Assembly (NCBI GenBank): GCA_048772705.1
Contig: JBLWGC010000033.1
Coordinates: 124,001-188,000 of the forward strand
Source: Leidyana gryllorum EB-2025a
Lineage: Eukaryota; Apicomplexa
Length of the DNA: 64,000 nucleotides
Direction: 5' to 3'
Shown: positions 33,213 to 42,533 of the stretch, in pieces
How the letters are laid out: the number at the start of each line of letters is the position of its first letter
Numbering within the stretch: the stretch's first letter is position 1
Notes under the pieces: generated by a model
What the model saw: the letters and a program-made list of their open reading frames with translations, nothing else
Told to the model about the DNA's origin: nothing
The model's database searches: none
Translations under genes and position numbers: made by a program

Positions 33213-34504
33213 CAGAGGGGTTTGAAATTGGCTTTCCGATGCTTCGTGAGGCAACTCATTGAGCAGTATGTAAAATCGTACTTGCGAAGGGGTTCGTTGT
33301 CGTTGGTGGGAAACATGGTACCACACACATCGCATTTGAAGTGAGCGACGAAAGCTGCCTTTTTCAGCTTTGGAGCCCAGCTGAAGGTCAACCACTCGAT
33401 CAGTGCCCGCGCTTCGGCCTTGGGCGATCCGTGGTGCAAGATTTCAAGTCGACGGAGTCGTGGCCCGAATCCTTCACCACCACCAATCTCTTGGTCCACG
33501 CGACCGAACAAACCACTCGCGACGATATGAGTACAATTGCAGAGCTTTTGGCGAGTCTGCATCCACTCGGAGATTCTGATAAGAGTACTTTTGGTCGGCC
33601 ACACTCCCACGGAGTGCGGATGACTCTCTATTGTCAGTCCAACATGAGAGCGTTTCTTGTTCAACGCACACGTCAAATCCATCAGTGTGTCCTTGGCGTC
33701 GGTTTCCTCAATCTCCCAGGGAATGGGGTTGAGAAATAGCAGTTTGGGACTCAATCGTGCAGCATCATCACTTTGCACCTCGGATGAGAGATGACCGTTC
33801 ACGAGTTCGATCATCCGAGTAGCGATAGTTGCGCTCGATCGAGGCTTTCCATATACACTGTAAATGATGATCGGCATCGGCACCGGCTTGAAGAAAAGAC
33901 TGACTCTGGCGGCAACTCGCAAAGCGTTGGTGTCGAGACAATCGATCGGTCCCAGCGCCCCAACGGGGACGAAATTGTCTCCACATCGGATACCGACCTG
34001 AGTTTCGGCCAAGAGGCGTGCCGTCTCCTTGGTGGCGTCCTCATCAGTCCATGAGGCATCTCGTTTGACTTTCGGAGCCGCAGCAAAAACCAGCCGGAAG
34101 CCATTCCGTAGACATTGCGACCTCAGTCTCTCCATCACCAGCGGATCAGAAGATGGGAGGGCCGTCAAGAGTAACATTTGACGGCCAGCGCAGTACTCTG
34201 ACAAACTGTTCATCGCGGCATGTAGACACTCAGCGTCTAAATTCAGATTCTCGGCGCACGCCATTGGTGCCCGTATCACAGCCCCCCGCGTCGCCAGTGA
34301 TAGTCCTATATTTCGATTCGGCACGCCATCGCTTCCGCCAACGCTGTGCAGATCACCGGCCAGATACTCCGGCCCTATCGCCACCTCTATGTTGCTCAGT
34401 GACTCTGGGTCTTGAGCTCCATTAACTGTCACCACACACTCATGGGGCAAGTTGGCAGGTCGACCTTCAAACTCTTCCTGTGGGGGTTGCGAAATGGTAA
34501 TCAT
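33209..34504 (-). CDS. phosphotriesterase-like protein with C-terminal zinc finger
   Basis: A frame of 431 residues from the ATG at 34504; the extra codons upstream lack an ATG. The N-terminus has the layout of phosphotriesterase-related (PTER) amidohydrolases: VVTVNGAQDPESLSN followed by EYLAGDLH, where active enzymes carry a metal-binding His-X-His. Further blocks (VGIRCGDNFVPVGALGPIDC, then ALRVAARVSLFFKPVPMPII) correspond to the TIM-barrel strand with the carboxylated lysine and the following AAA-type helix, but the expected histidines and lysine are not in place. The last 45 residues form a compact Cys finger (CDVCGTMF then YCSMSC) not found in bacterial PTE. It is therefore best read as a barrel-fold pseudoenzyme with an added binding module. 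The distant PTE match is by eye and moderately sure. Confidence 0.6.
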   Translation of the reverse strand: MITISQPPQEEFEGRPANLPHECVVTVNGAQDPESLSNIEVAIGPEYLAGDLHSVGGSDGVPNRNIGLSLATRGAVIRAPMACAENLNLDAECLHAAMNSLSEYCAGRQMLLLTALPSSDPLVMERLRSQCLRNGFRLVFAAAPKVKRDASWTDEDATKETARLLAETQVGIRCGDNFVPVGALGPIDCLDTNALRVAARVSLFFKPVPMPIIIYSVYGKPRSSATIATRMIELVNGHLSSEVQSDDAARLSPKLLFLNPIPWEIEETDAKDTLMDLTCALNKKRSHVGLTIESHPHSVGVWPTKSTLIRISEWMQTRQKLCNCTHIVASGLFGRVDQEIGGGEGFGPRLRRLEILHHGSPKAEARALIEWLTFSWAPKLKKAAFVAHFKCDVCGTMFPTNDNEPLRKYDFTYCSMSCLTKHRKANFKPLC

Positions 34505-34621
34505 TGAATGAAAAAATATACGATGGCATCGAAACAAAGGGCCTTTATGATGCTGTGACTCTCACACATCAGCGGCTCCGAGATTATTCTGAGGCCGTGG
34601 ACGCTACAAAGTGCAAAGTGT

Positions 34622-35563
34622 TCAGTCAGTAGTACATTGTGGGCTACACTGTGGTGGTCTGTCTATGGCTCCAGAAGCCTCCTCGAATGTGTCGATCCAT
34701 TTTTGAGTAACGTCGGCCAGGTATCTCTTCGCTGCGACAAAACGTTTGCTGTCCATCAGTTGCCCCATCAATATGTCGTGGAACTTGGCATCTTCCAAAT
34801 CCTCAGTTGAGTAAGTCAGTCGATCGTCCACCTTTGCATCCCAGATCGGGATGGAGCGTCGGAAAGTCGTCGACAATTCTCGAACAGATCGTGTGAGTTT
34901 CACTGTCGACTGAGTGTGAGTGACCGGGGAGCAATCTTTCTTTTCCCTCTCCCCAGCATCGTCACTCCGTGTCTCCTTTGGTACGAGTTCGAAACACCAT
35001 CGAGAGTGCCAGGGCTGGGTGTGCACCCAATCGGGTCGCATAGGATCAAATTGGACCGGCCATGACGTTGTACCCTCCAAGCACTTCACGTGTACATAAA
35101 GTTTCCCTGTCCTGCTACCGATCCCTGTCGCAATCGACGGATGCGGCTGTCGAACGTCAAACCACCGTCCAACTCTTTCCTCGATGCAGTGTTCACGGTA
35201 CTCTTGCACTACCCGATTCCCCTCAGGTCCGTCGATCGCTAACCTTCGGCAGCGGTGACGCGCTTCGAAGTCTTCGCAGTCGCAATCCACCATAATCGAT
35301 CTTCCCGGCACCCCATTCACGTCATTAACGATCTCGCGTTTCGACTCCCAATTATATTGGATCGCCTGGCCGCCAGGTGCACCCGGCTTATCCCAGGTCG
35401 CGGTCGATGGACTCGGCACGCCCAAACAGTGAACTTTGTTATACCGGACATCGATATTGTGCTGACCAAATACTATGCCCCTCAGCAGTAGGCGCGATTC
35501 CCCCTTCTCTTTCGAGTTGAGAAGTATTTTCCCACTGGAGAGAACGGCGCTGTTCACTATCAA
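34622..35563 (-). CDS. RGxxF family protein, copy A, 5-prime incomplete
   Basis: A frame of 313 residues, open at its 5-prime end with no ATG; an upstream exon or an eroded start is likely. It is homologous to the long copy at 42534-44213. Shared blocks in order: LLLRGIVFGQHN with CLGVP, a CDC...RH block, ERVGRWFDVRQPHPS followed by GKLYVHVKCLEG, and a C-terminal helical block beginning IPIWD. The N-terminal beta-helix half of the long copy is missing; the first 30 residues only align to its end. No signal peptide or membrane span is visible in what remains. Function unknown. It stands alone, 30 residues short of conserved sequence on the 5-prime side, at the left edge of the repeat-rich cluster. 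Confidence 0.6.
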   Translation of the reverse strand: MIVNSAVLSSGKILLNSKEKGESRLLLRGIVFGQHNIDVRYNKVHCLGVPSPSTATWDKPGAPGGQAIQYNWESKREIVNDVNGVPGRSIMVDCDCEDFEARHRCRRLAIDGPEGNRVVQEYREHCIEERVGRWFDVRQPHPSIATGIGSRTGKLYVHVKCLEGTTSWPVQFDPMRPDWVHTQPWHSRWCFELVPKETRSDDAGEREKKDCSPVTHTQSTVKLTRSVRELSTTFRRSIPIWDAKVDDRLTYSTEDLEDAKFHDILMGQLMDSKRFVAAKRYLADVTQKWIDTFEEASGAIDRPPQCSPQCTTD

Positions 35564-36519
35564 ATATCAAGTGCGTTACTTTGAGTTTGACCGGGAGAAC
35601 GGAGCAGCATTCGACCAGTGTGCTGATTGGAAGTGGGCAATTTGGTGGAAGAAGCGCACACTCATTCGATTCTTGCGATCTGTCTTAACACGCTTTCACG
35701 ACTGACTGCAAGTACGTCGTGTACGCGTCCAGCGGTCGTTCACTCTCCTGGACGATAGGGGCTTGAGGAGCAAGTTGGATGTCTTCTCGTGTGCACATCT
35801 CGGTCACCTTCTGATCTAGCAGCGGTACTGGGTTGGGGCTATCATTCGCACTAAGAGGTGGTCTGGTTCAACTGATCTGCGTTGACTGTAGCGGTACACC
35901 GAGTCAAGTCTAGCCCTACCTTACGCGTGATCTGTTTTTAGTTGCATGAATAGTCCTAGTTTACACGTGATTCGTTTTTGGTTGCATGAACACACGGGTG
36001 TCTCCGCACGGAGACACCGAAAATACAGACACGTGAACTTACCGATCTAGAAATGAACACCAGACGCACTAGGCGATCAAGTATTCTCCCTCGAGCCATG
36101 ACCCACCGCTCCAAAACCAAGACAACAGAGAGGGTAGATGACCCAGAGATGGAAACTTACATTGACGGTTGGTTGGTGCATCGGGTTGTTGTTTAAATTC
36201 GTGGTTGCTCAGTAATTGTCAATCCAAAAACATGTGTGTGAAAACGTGTCTCGGCTTTGGCGGGCTCCGGGATCCATTATTGCGCCTTGTCGCTCTAGCG
36301 GGTGGTGGTGTCGGCTACCCGTCACATCCTTACACAACTAATCGGAAATTTTGGGGACCCCTCTGCAGCTGTGGGCTTCTCCAAGATTTTCCCCATTTAC
36401 AGCTGTATACTTTGCGGATGGGAGTGTGCGTCGACTTCCGAAGACATTTGGAGTGTAACACTGCCGCAATTCCGCAGTGTTAGAAAGCACTAATTGCTAT
36501 GGCGAGGACACGAACGCAA
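35564..36519. other. non-coding flank of the palindrome
   Basis: No credible gene. Sequence from about 36170 resembles the reverse complement of 42000-42350 (GGTTGGTGCATCG, CAATCCAAAA, GGAAATTTTGGGG), and GTGGTCTGGTTCAACTGATC near 35863 matches the reverse complement of about 42365-42385. A block of about 290 bases at 35881-36165 interrupts that match and is absent on the right. It contains a perfect short inverted repeat, GTGTCTCCGTGC-like with CGGAGACACC, near 36000-36030. Confidence 0.5.
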
Positions 36520-37950
36520 AATCCTATGGGAAAGATTCAGGGAAGGGCCCTGGGCTCTTCCCCAAGCGGCAGCAGCCGCACCCACCACGTCGGGTGTGGA
36601 CCGGGTGGGGTGAACACAGCTGGTCCCGGTGAGCGCGCTTTGCGATGCGGAATGCGAATGACGGTGGCATTGAGCACATAAGTTCACCGCTGATACCACT
36701 GATCGTTGCAATGGCGAATTTGAAGCTCCATTCTAAGACTCATATTGAGGAATAAGGTTTGCGGGTAAGTTCAAAGATTTCAAGCATTGTAAAATGGCAT
36801 AAGGTTACTCCAGCTGCTGCTCCTCCCTTGCGCTGGAAAATGTCGTTTCCGACTATTGTAGTGCTGAGGCTATAGCACGCTCCCGCATAAAAGGTGCGAA
36901 GTCTTTGCAGTGGAGGCACGTTGAGGATTGTTGTGACTCCAGTCTTCTCTGTGTCGAGGCGACGCTACAGTACATCTCAGGCCCGCATCCGTAATTGATC
37001 TCATTGAAAACTGATTTGTTCTTTGGAGTCGTAATGGGATGTTGGAGTGATGAGTTTCCGAGGCGGAGGGCCTACGACACATTCGGTCAGGCTGCCGACG
37101 CAGCGATGACGGACCCATTCATCAACAAGATGGAGGAATGAGCCCGCCTGTTGGCATTTAGGTCCCTGTGGGGGTACAGTGGCCAGCACTGGGACTCTGC
37201 GATTGGAACACAAGTCAACGGACGTGCGAGTGTTGCAAAGGGGGAGACTATTCGCTCAGGGAGACTTGAACCTCCGATGCAAAGGGATACTCTGCAGAGG
37301 TCTCCCCGGCCGGCAGCGAAGGCCGCGGACGGCTTCCGATTGCTCCCACAGCACCTTCGCTACCACGTGTGCATCCAACAAATCTGTCTGTGCTATGAAA
37401 GACAGTCGTCACCGATCCAAGAGGAAAACGGTATGACCAAAAAGCCCATAAACCCCGGTGATCTGGTCGGACCTGTAAGTGTTAACGGGAGGGTTCAGCT
37501 ACACATATCCAAACTCCTGGGAGTGCCTGATACCCACCCCACTCTTTCCTCCTCCGTCCCCTCCAGGATGAATATTGGCCCCATTGATGGATCATTGACG
37601 CTCTAAAATCACGAGAGAACGATCTAAAGCTGCCTTTGGCGAATCAAAAGAGAGGGGAATGGCGATACGGAGGATGTATTCCGATCGTTGATAGAGCTGC
37701 TGGTCCCCGGCTGGATTGCTCGACAGGTGTTTTCGGCTGCAATGGTACTCTTACCAATGTCCTCAAGGCCACCTCGCAGAGGAATTGGACGAAACTAACG
37801 CTACAGCAGCCTTTGGCCGAAGGCAAATCACTGTGGGAGAAACTGTCCAGCCCTGCTAATGTCATCGGGCAGTCTCACACAGTGAAACACCGTCGACCCC
37901 GTCCTCATGCCCGACGCGGTTGGCACAACGTGGTAGATGAGGCTCGGAAC
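36520..37950 (+). pseudogene. RGxxF family, degenerate copy B
   Basis: A broken copy of the family represented by 42534-44213, with several breaks. Recognisable pieces in order are a 5-prime module (Gly/Arg-rich leader and a splice-donor-like GCGGGTAAGT near 36765), the LQRGRLFAQGD and CRGLP block, the VNGRVQLHISKLLG block, the IPIVD block and the basic KHRRPRPHARR end. It is nearly identical to copy C in the other arm, so both decayed before, or have been homogenised since, the inversion-duplication. Confidence 0.75.
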
Positions 37951-38735
37951 CGTTTGTCCCACACCCCATTTGCAGACTCAACAGAGTGTCTGTCTCAGGA
38001 CTGCTCTCAGAGTCGTCTGTTGCTCAACTGAACACAACACTCCACGGAGCGTTTATTGCGCAAATCACCAACGGAGAAGCTTCAGCTGCTCTCGGTGGGT
38101 GGTTTCGTATGCGCACTGTGGACACCGACATCCACCTCTGTATCTCTCGACTCGAAGAGACACAACGGCCGCGGATTGACTAAAATAAAGGCTGTCATTA
38201 CAAAAACTAAATCGGAAATTTTGGGGACCGCTCAGTGCTGCCGAGTGCCTTCCCCGAATTTCCCGCCACATCGAAGTTTCTGGATTACTCCACGTTGTGG
38301 GATGAAGAGCCGTGAGGAAGCAACCACGAAAAGAGAAGATTCTAAGTGATTGAAGTTCGCGGAAGGGAATCACGCAATGCTAAACAGCAAAAAGGAGAAT
38401 CTCTAGCTGAGATGGGCATCAGACCCATCGGGTTTTGTTGTACGCTGACGCAACCAAGCGTGCGTCAGCCGAGTGTGCCAAGAAGAACCCATCTTCTTGG
38501 GGCCATCGACCGATGATGGGTGGGGCGAGCAGGTGAAGCCCTCTCGCGTAGATGAAAGCGCCTCCCAGTGCGTTTGGGAGGGAGTCGGAGCCTCCAAACA
38601 GTGGACCCACCACCAGTTCGGAACCGGTGGTTGGTACCACAGCAGAGGCGATGTCGCTTTCTTTTTTGGTATGATCAGAACTGTTGTCATCTCGATTGGT
38701 GACAAAGAACCGACTTCAATTTCTCCTTCATATGA
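36520..38735 (+). repeat. large palindrome, left arm
   Basis: Left arm of an inverted repeat whose partner is 39154-41345. From about 36880 to 38735 the match is about 99 percent by eye (two residue changes in one 151-codon stretch); from 36520 to about 36800 it falls to about 85 percent. Between them the left arm lacks some 130 bases that the right arm has (about 40965-41090). The left arm in turn has about 150 bases (38091-38240) that the right arm lacks. The inner edge is abrupt, after TTCATATGAGGAA. Confidence 0.92.
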
Positions 38736-39153
38736 GGAAAACCTCCTACGAGGAAAACATACATACACGTGGGGTGGGAAGCAAACCACCTGGTCAATTA
38801 GTGTTGACAGAGTTAACTGATGCCTTTGCACCTCATGCCCCAAAAGACTTCAGAGTAACTACTTAATGAACTGTGCACCTAAGAAGGCAGTCTTAGGTCT
38901 CATCGGGTTGTTGACTAAGGGGATTATTACAGTGATAGTGCCGGTCGTAAGCAGCGTGTAGCATTAGGATTAGCTATGTTCACCGGGTCTACTTAGCTCT
39001 AGTCTCTGACCTAAAAGGAGTTACTTCCTAACGCATGTTCCTCATATACATCTAATCTTTAACACCTTTTTATACGTTAGACTATCTCACTCAACAATAC
39101 GTTAGACTATGTCTCTCAACAACCAAATGATCTACTAAACAAGTAAACAGTGT
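38736..39153. other. palindrome spacer
   Basis: Unique 418-base AT-richer centre between the arms. It holds a short tandem duplication (ATACGTTAGACTAT...CTCAACA, about 25 bases, twice) at about 39073-39122. No coding frame is convincing. The spacer is long enough to make the repeat clonable and less prone to snap-back. Confidence 0.7.
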
Positions 39154-41345
39154 TCCTCATATGAAGGAGAAATTGAAGTCGGTTCTTTGTCACCAATCGA
39201 GATGACGTACATTCGAATGCATCAAAAAAAGAAAGCGACATCGCCTCTGCTGTGGTACCAACCACCGGTTCCGAACTGATGGTGGGTCCACTGTTTGGAG
39301 GCTCCGACTCCCTCCCAACCCCACTGGGAGGCGCTTTCATCTACGCGAGAGGGCTTCACCTGCTCGCCCCACCCATCATCGGTCGATGGCCCCAAGAAGA
39401 TGGGTTCTTCTTGGCACACTCGGCTGACGCACGCTTGGTTGCGTCAGCGTACAACAAAACCCGATGGGTCTGATGCCCATCTCAGCTAGAGATTCTCCTT
39501 TTTGCTGTTTAGCATTGCGTGATTCCCTTCCGCGAACTTCAATCACTCAGAATCTTCTCTTTTCGTGGTTGCTTCCTCACGGCTCTTCATCCCACAACGT
39601 GGAGTAATCCAGAAACTTCGATGTGGTGGGAAATTCGGGGAAGGCACTCGGTAGCAGCTGAAGCTTCTCCGTTGGTGATTTGCGCAATAAACGCTCCGTG
39701 GACGTGTTGAGTTGAGTAACAGACGACTCTGAGAGCAGTCCTGAGACAGACACTCTGTTGAGTCTGCAAATGGGGTGTGGGACAAACGGTTCCGAGCCTC
39801 ATGTACCACGTTGTGCCAACCGCGTCGGGCATGAGGACGGGGTCGACGGTGTTTCACTGTGTGAGACTGCCCGATGACATTAGCAGGGCTGGACAGTTTC
39901 TCCCACAGTGATTTGCCTTCGGCCAAAGGCTGCTGTAGCGTTAGTTTCGTCCAATTCCTCTGCGAGGTGGCCTTGAGGACATTGGTAAGAGTACCATTGC
40001 AGCCGAAAACACCTGTCGAGCAATCCAGCCGGGGACCAGCAGCTCTATCAACGATCGGAATACATCCTCCGTATCGCCATTCCCCTCTCTTTTGATTCGC
40101 CAAAGGCAGCTTTAGATCGTTCTCTCGTGATTTTAGAGCGTCAATGATCCATCAATGGGGCCAATATTCATCCTGGAGGGGACGGAGGAGGAAAGAGTGG
40201 GGTGGGTATCAGGCAGCCCCAGGAGTTTGGATATGTGTAGCTGAACCCTCCCGTTAACACTTACAGGTCCGACCAGATCACCGGGGTTTATGGGCTTTTT
40301 GGTCATACCGTTTTCCTCTTGGATCGGTGACGACTGTCTTTCATAGCACAGACAGATTTGTTCGATGCACACGTGGTAGCGAAGGTGCTGTGGGAGCAAT
40401 CGGAAGCCGTCCGCGGCCTTCGCTGCCGGCCGGGGAGACCTCTGCAGAGTATCCCTTTGCATCGGAGGTTCAAGTCTCCCTGAGCGAATAGTCTCCCCCT
40501 TTGCAACACTCGCACGTCCGTTGACTTGTGTTCCAATCGCAGAGTCCCAGTGCTGGCCACTGTACCCCCACAGGGACCTAAATGCCAACAGGCGGGCTCA
40601 TTCCTCCATCTTGTTGATGAATGGGTCCGTCATCGCTGCGTCGGCAGCCTGACCGAATGTGTCGTAGGCCCTCCGACTCGGAAACTCATCACTCCAACAT
40701 CCCATTACGACTCCAAAGAACAAATCAGTTTTCAATGAGATCAATTACGGATGCGGGCCTGAGATGTACTGTAGCGTCGCCTCGACACAGAGAAGACTGG
40801 AGTCACAACAATCCTCAACGTGCCTCCACTGCAAAGACTTCGCACCTTTTATGCGGGAGCGTGCCATACCCTCAGCACCACAATAGTCGGAAACGACATT
40901 TTCCAGCGCAAGGGAGGGGCAGCAGCTGGAGTGACCTTATGCCATTTTACTATCAACCCAAGAGGAGTACGTTCGCATAGGTCGGTCAGTCACATATTAG
41001 ACGTGAAAATATTGCGGGGCACTGACGAGACCGTGAATGCGATCGAAAGAATACCGCTCTTGCCTTCGCGCCGGCACACACACACTTTCACAATGCTTGA
41101 AATCTTTGAACTTACCCGCAAACCTTATTCCTCAATATGAGCCTCAGATTTACAATCGCAATGATCAGTGGTATCAGCAGTGGAGTTAAGTACGCAATGC
41201 CACCTGTCGTTCGCATTCCGCATCGCAAAGCGCGTTCTCCGGGACCAGCGGTCTTCACTCCACCCGGTCCACACCCGACCTGGTGGGTGTGGCTGCTGCC
41301 CTTTAGGAAAGAGCCCAAGGCCATTCCCTGGATCTTCCCGACAGG
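39154..41345 (-). repeat. large palindrome, right arm
   Basis: Reverse-complement partner of 36520-38735. On its outer side it is followed by a second, tandem copy of the 5-prime module (41390-42177), so the structure is not a simple mirror image. Positions in the most similar part sum to 77,739, and after the length difference near 38091-38240 to about 77,892. Confidence 0.92.
39789..41345 (-). pseudogene. RGxxF family, degenerate copy C
   Basis: A broken copy of the family, with several breaks, mirror image of copy B. Its 5-prime module is better kept than in copy B: from the ATG at 41216 it reads MRTTGGIAYLTPLLIPLIIA, a strong signal-peptide or anchor core, and ends at a splice-donor-like GCGGGTAAGT near 41116. 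The body follows on the minus strand towards 39789. Confidence 0.75.
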
Positions 41346-41389
41346 AGACCGCTCTTTGCCCAATGCGGTGAAGAGATAGGAACCCATGT

Positions 41390-42177
41390 GTCAACTTCCA
41401 TCAAGTTGTCGTCAAGTTCGACTACCGGGCCAACCCACATAAGAGCCATTCTACAACCCAACGAGGGATTACTTTCGGAGTTAGTTACACCACAGACGTA
41501 ATGATCACGAGCGAAAAACAATTTCAATGTTTGCATCAGATCTCTTCATATTCGACTCTTTGAATGGCGATCAATTGGAGTCGCCATGGAGCGAACGCGC
41601 TTGCGCGATACTTGACGTCTTGGGGTGTTTCCGCAAACGGTTTTCCTCAACATGAGCCTCAGAATGGAGCAGAATAGAGCTTCAGATTCAAATCGCTACG
41701 ATTAGTGGTATTAACCCCCAAGTTAAATACGCAATGCCACCTGTCGTTCGCATTCCGCATCGCAAAGCGCGTTCTCCGGGACTAGCGGTCTTCACTCCAC
41801 CCGGTCCAGACCCGACCTGGTGGGTGTGGCTGCTGCCCTTTAGGGAAGAGCCCAAGGCCATTCCCTGGATCTTCCCGACAGGAGACCGCTCTTTGCCCAA
41901 TGCGGTGAAGAGATAGGAACCCTCTTGTTCCTACAAGAGGCCCATTGCCTCTTTTTCCTGCATCGCGTGGTGACCCACTTTTTGTGTTCGTGTCCTCGCC
42001 AATAACAATTAGTGATTCCTAGCACTGTGGCAATTCCACAGTGTTACACTCCAAATGTCATCGTAAGTCGACGCACACTCCCGTCCACAGAGTAAACAGC
42101 TCTGAATGGGGGGAAATCCTGGAGAAGCCCACAGCTGCACTGAGGGGCCCCAAAATTTCCGAATTAGTTTTGTAACG
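41390..42177 (-). repeat. direct repeat DR1 (5-prime module)
   Basis: About 790 bases, roughly 97 percent identical to 44529-45319 in the same orientation. Landmarks on the minus strand are the start GTTACAAAACTAATTCGGAA, a GGGGCCCCTCAGTGCAGC block, a Gly/Arg-rich frame (GKIQG, GCGPGG or GSGPGG, GERALRCGM), an ACTTGACG-type spacer and the GTGTAACTAACTCCGAAAG block. Together with DR2 it brackets the best copy of the family. The ends lack the TG...CA of long terminal repeats. Confidence 0.85.
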
Positions 42178-42533
42178 AGGTGACCAGTAGCTGACACCAC
42201 CAGAAGCCAGAGCGACAACGCAGCACAGGCGGAATAGTGCACCGCGGCGCTCAGCCAAGCCGAGGGATCGACGCTTACTGTTTTACACACACGCTTTTGG
42301 ATCGACACTTTCCGAACAACCACAAACTAAAACAACATTGCGATGCACCAACCGACCGGCAGCGCAGATCAGTTGAACCAGACCACCAGAAGCCAACCGC
42401 CGTCCTCACACATATTTGACCCAGCCAGATAGGACAATAACTTACAAATCAGTAGCAAGTGGCACTCGGGTAAGAACTGACAGTTGCCATCCAGTGTATC
42501 ACTTCGAGTTGAAAGTCTGTGGTGAGAAACGCT

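Noticed and set aside
40621-41140. Plus-strand frames in the right palindrome arm
   Set aside because: They run opposite to the family copy that explains this sequence, and mirror images appear in the left arm as expected of shadows.
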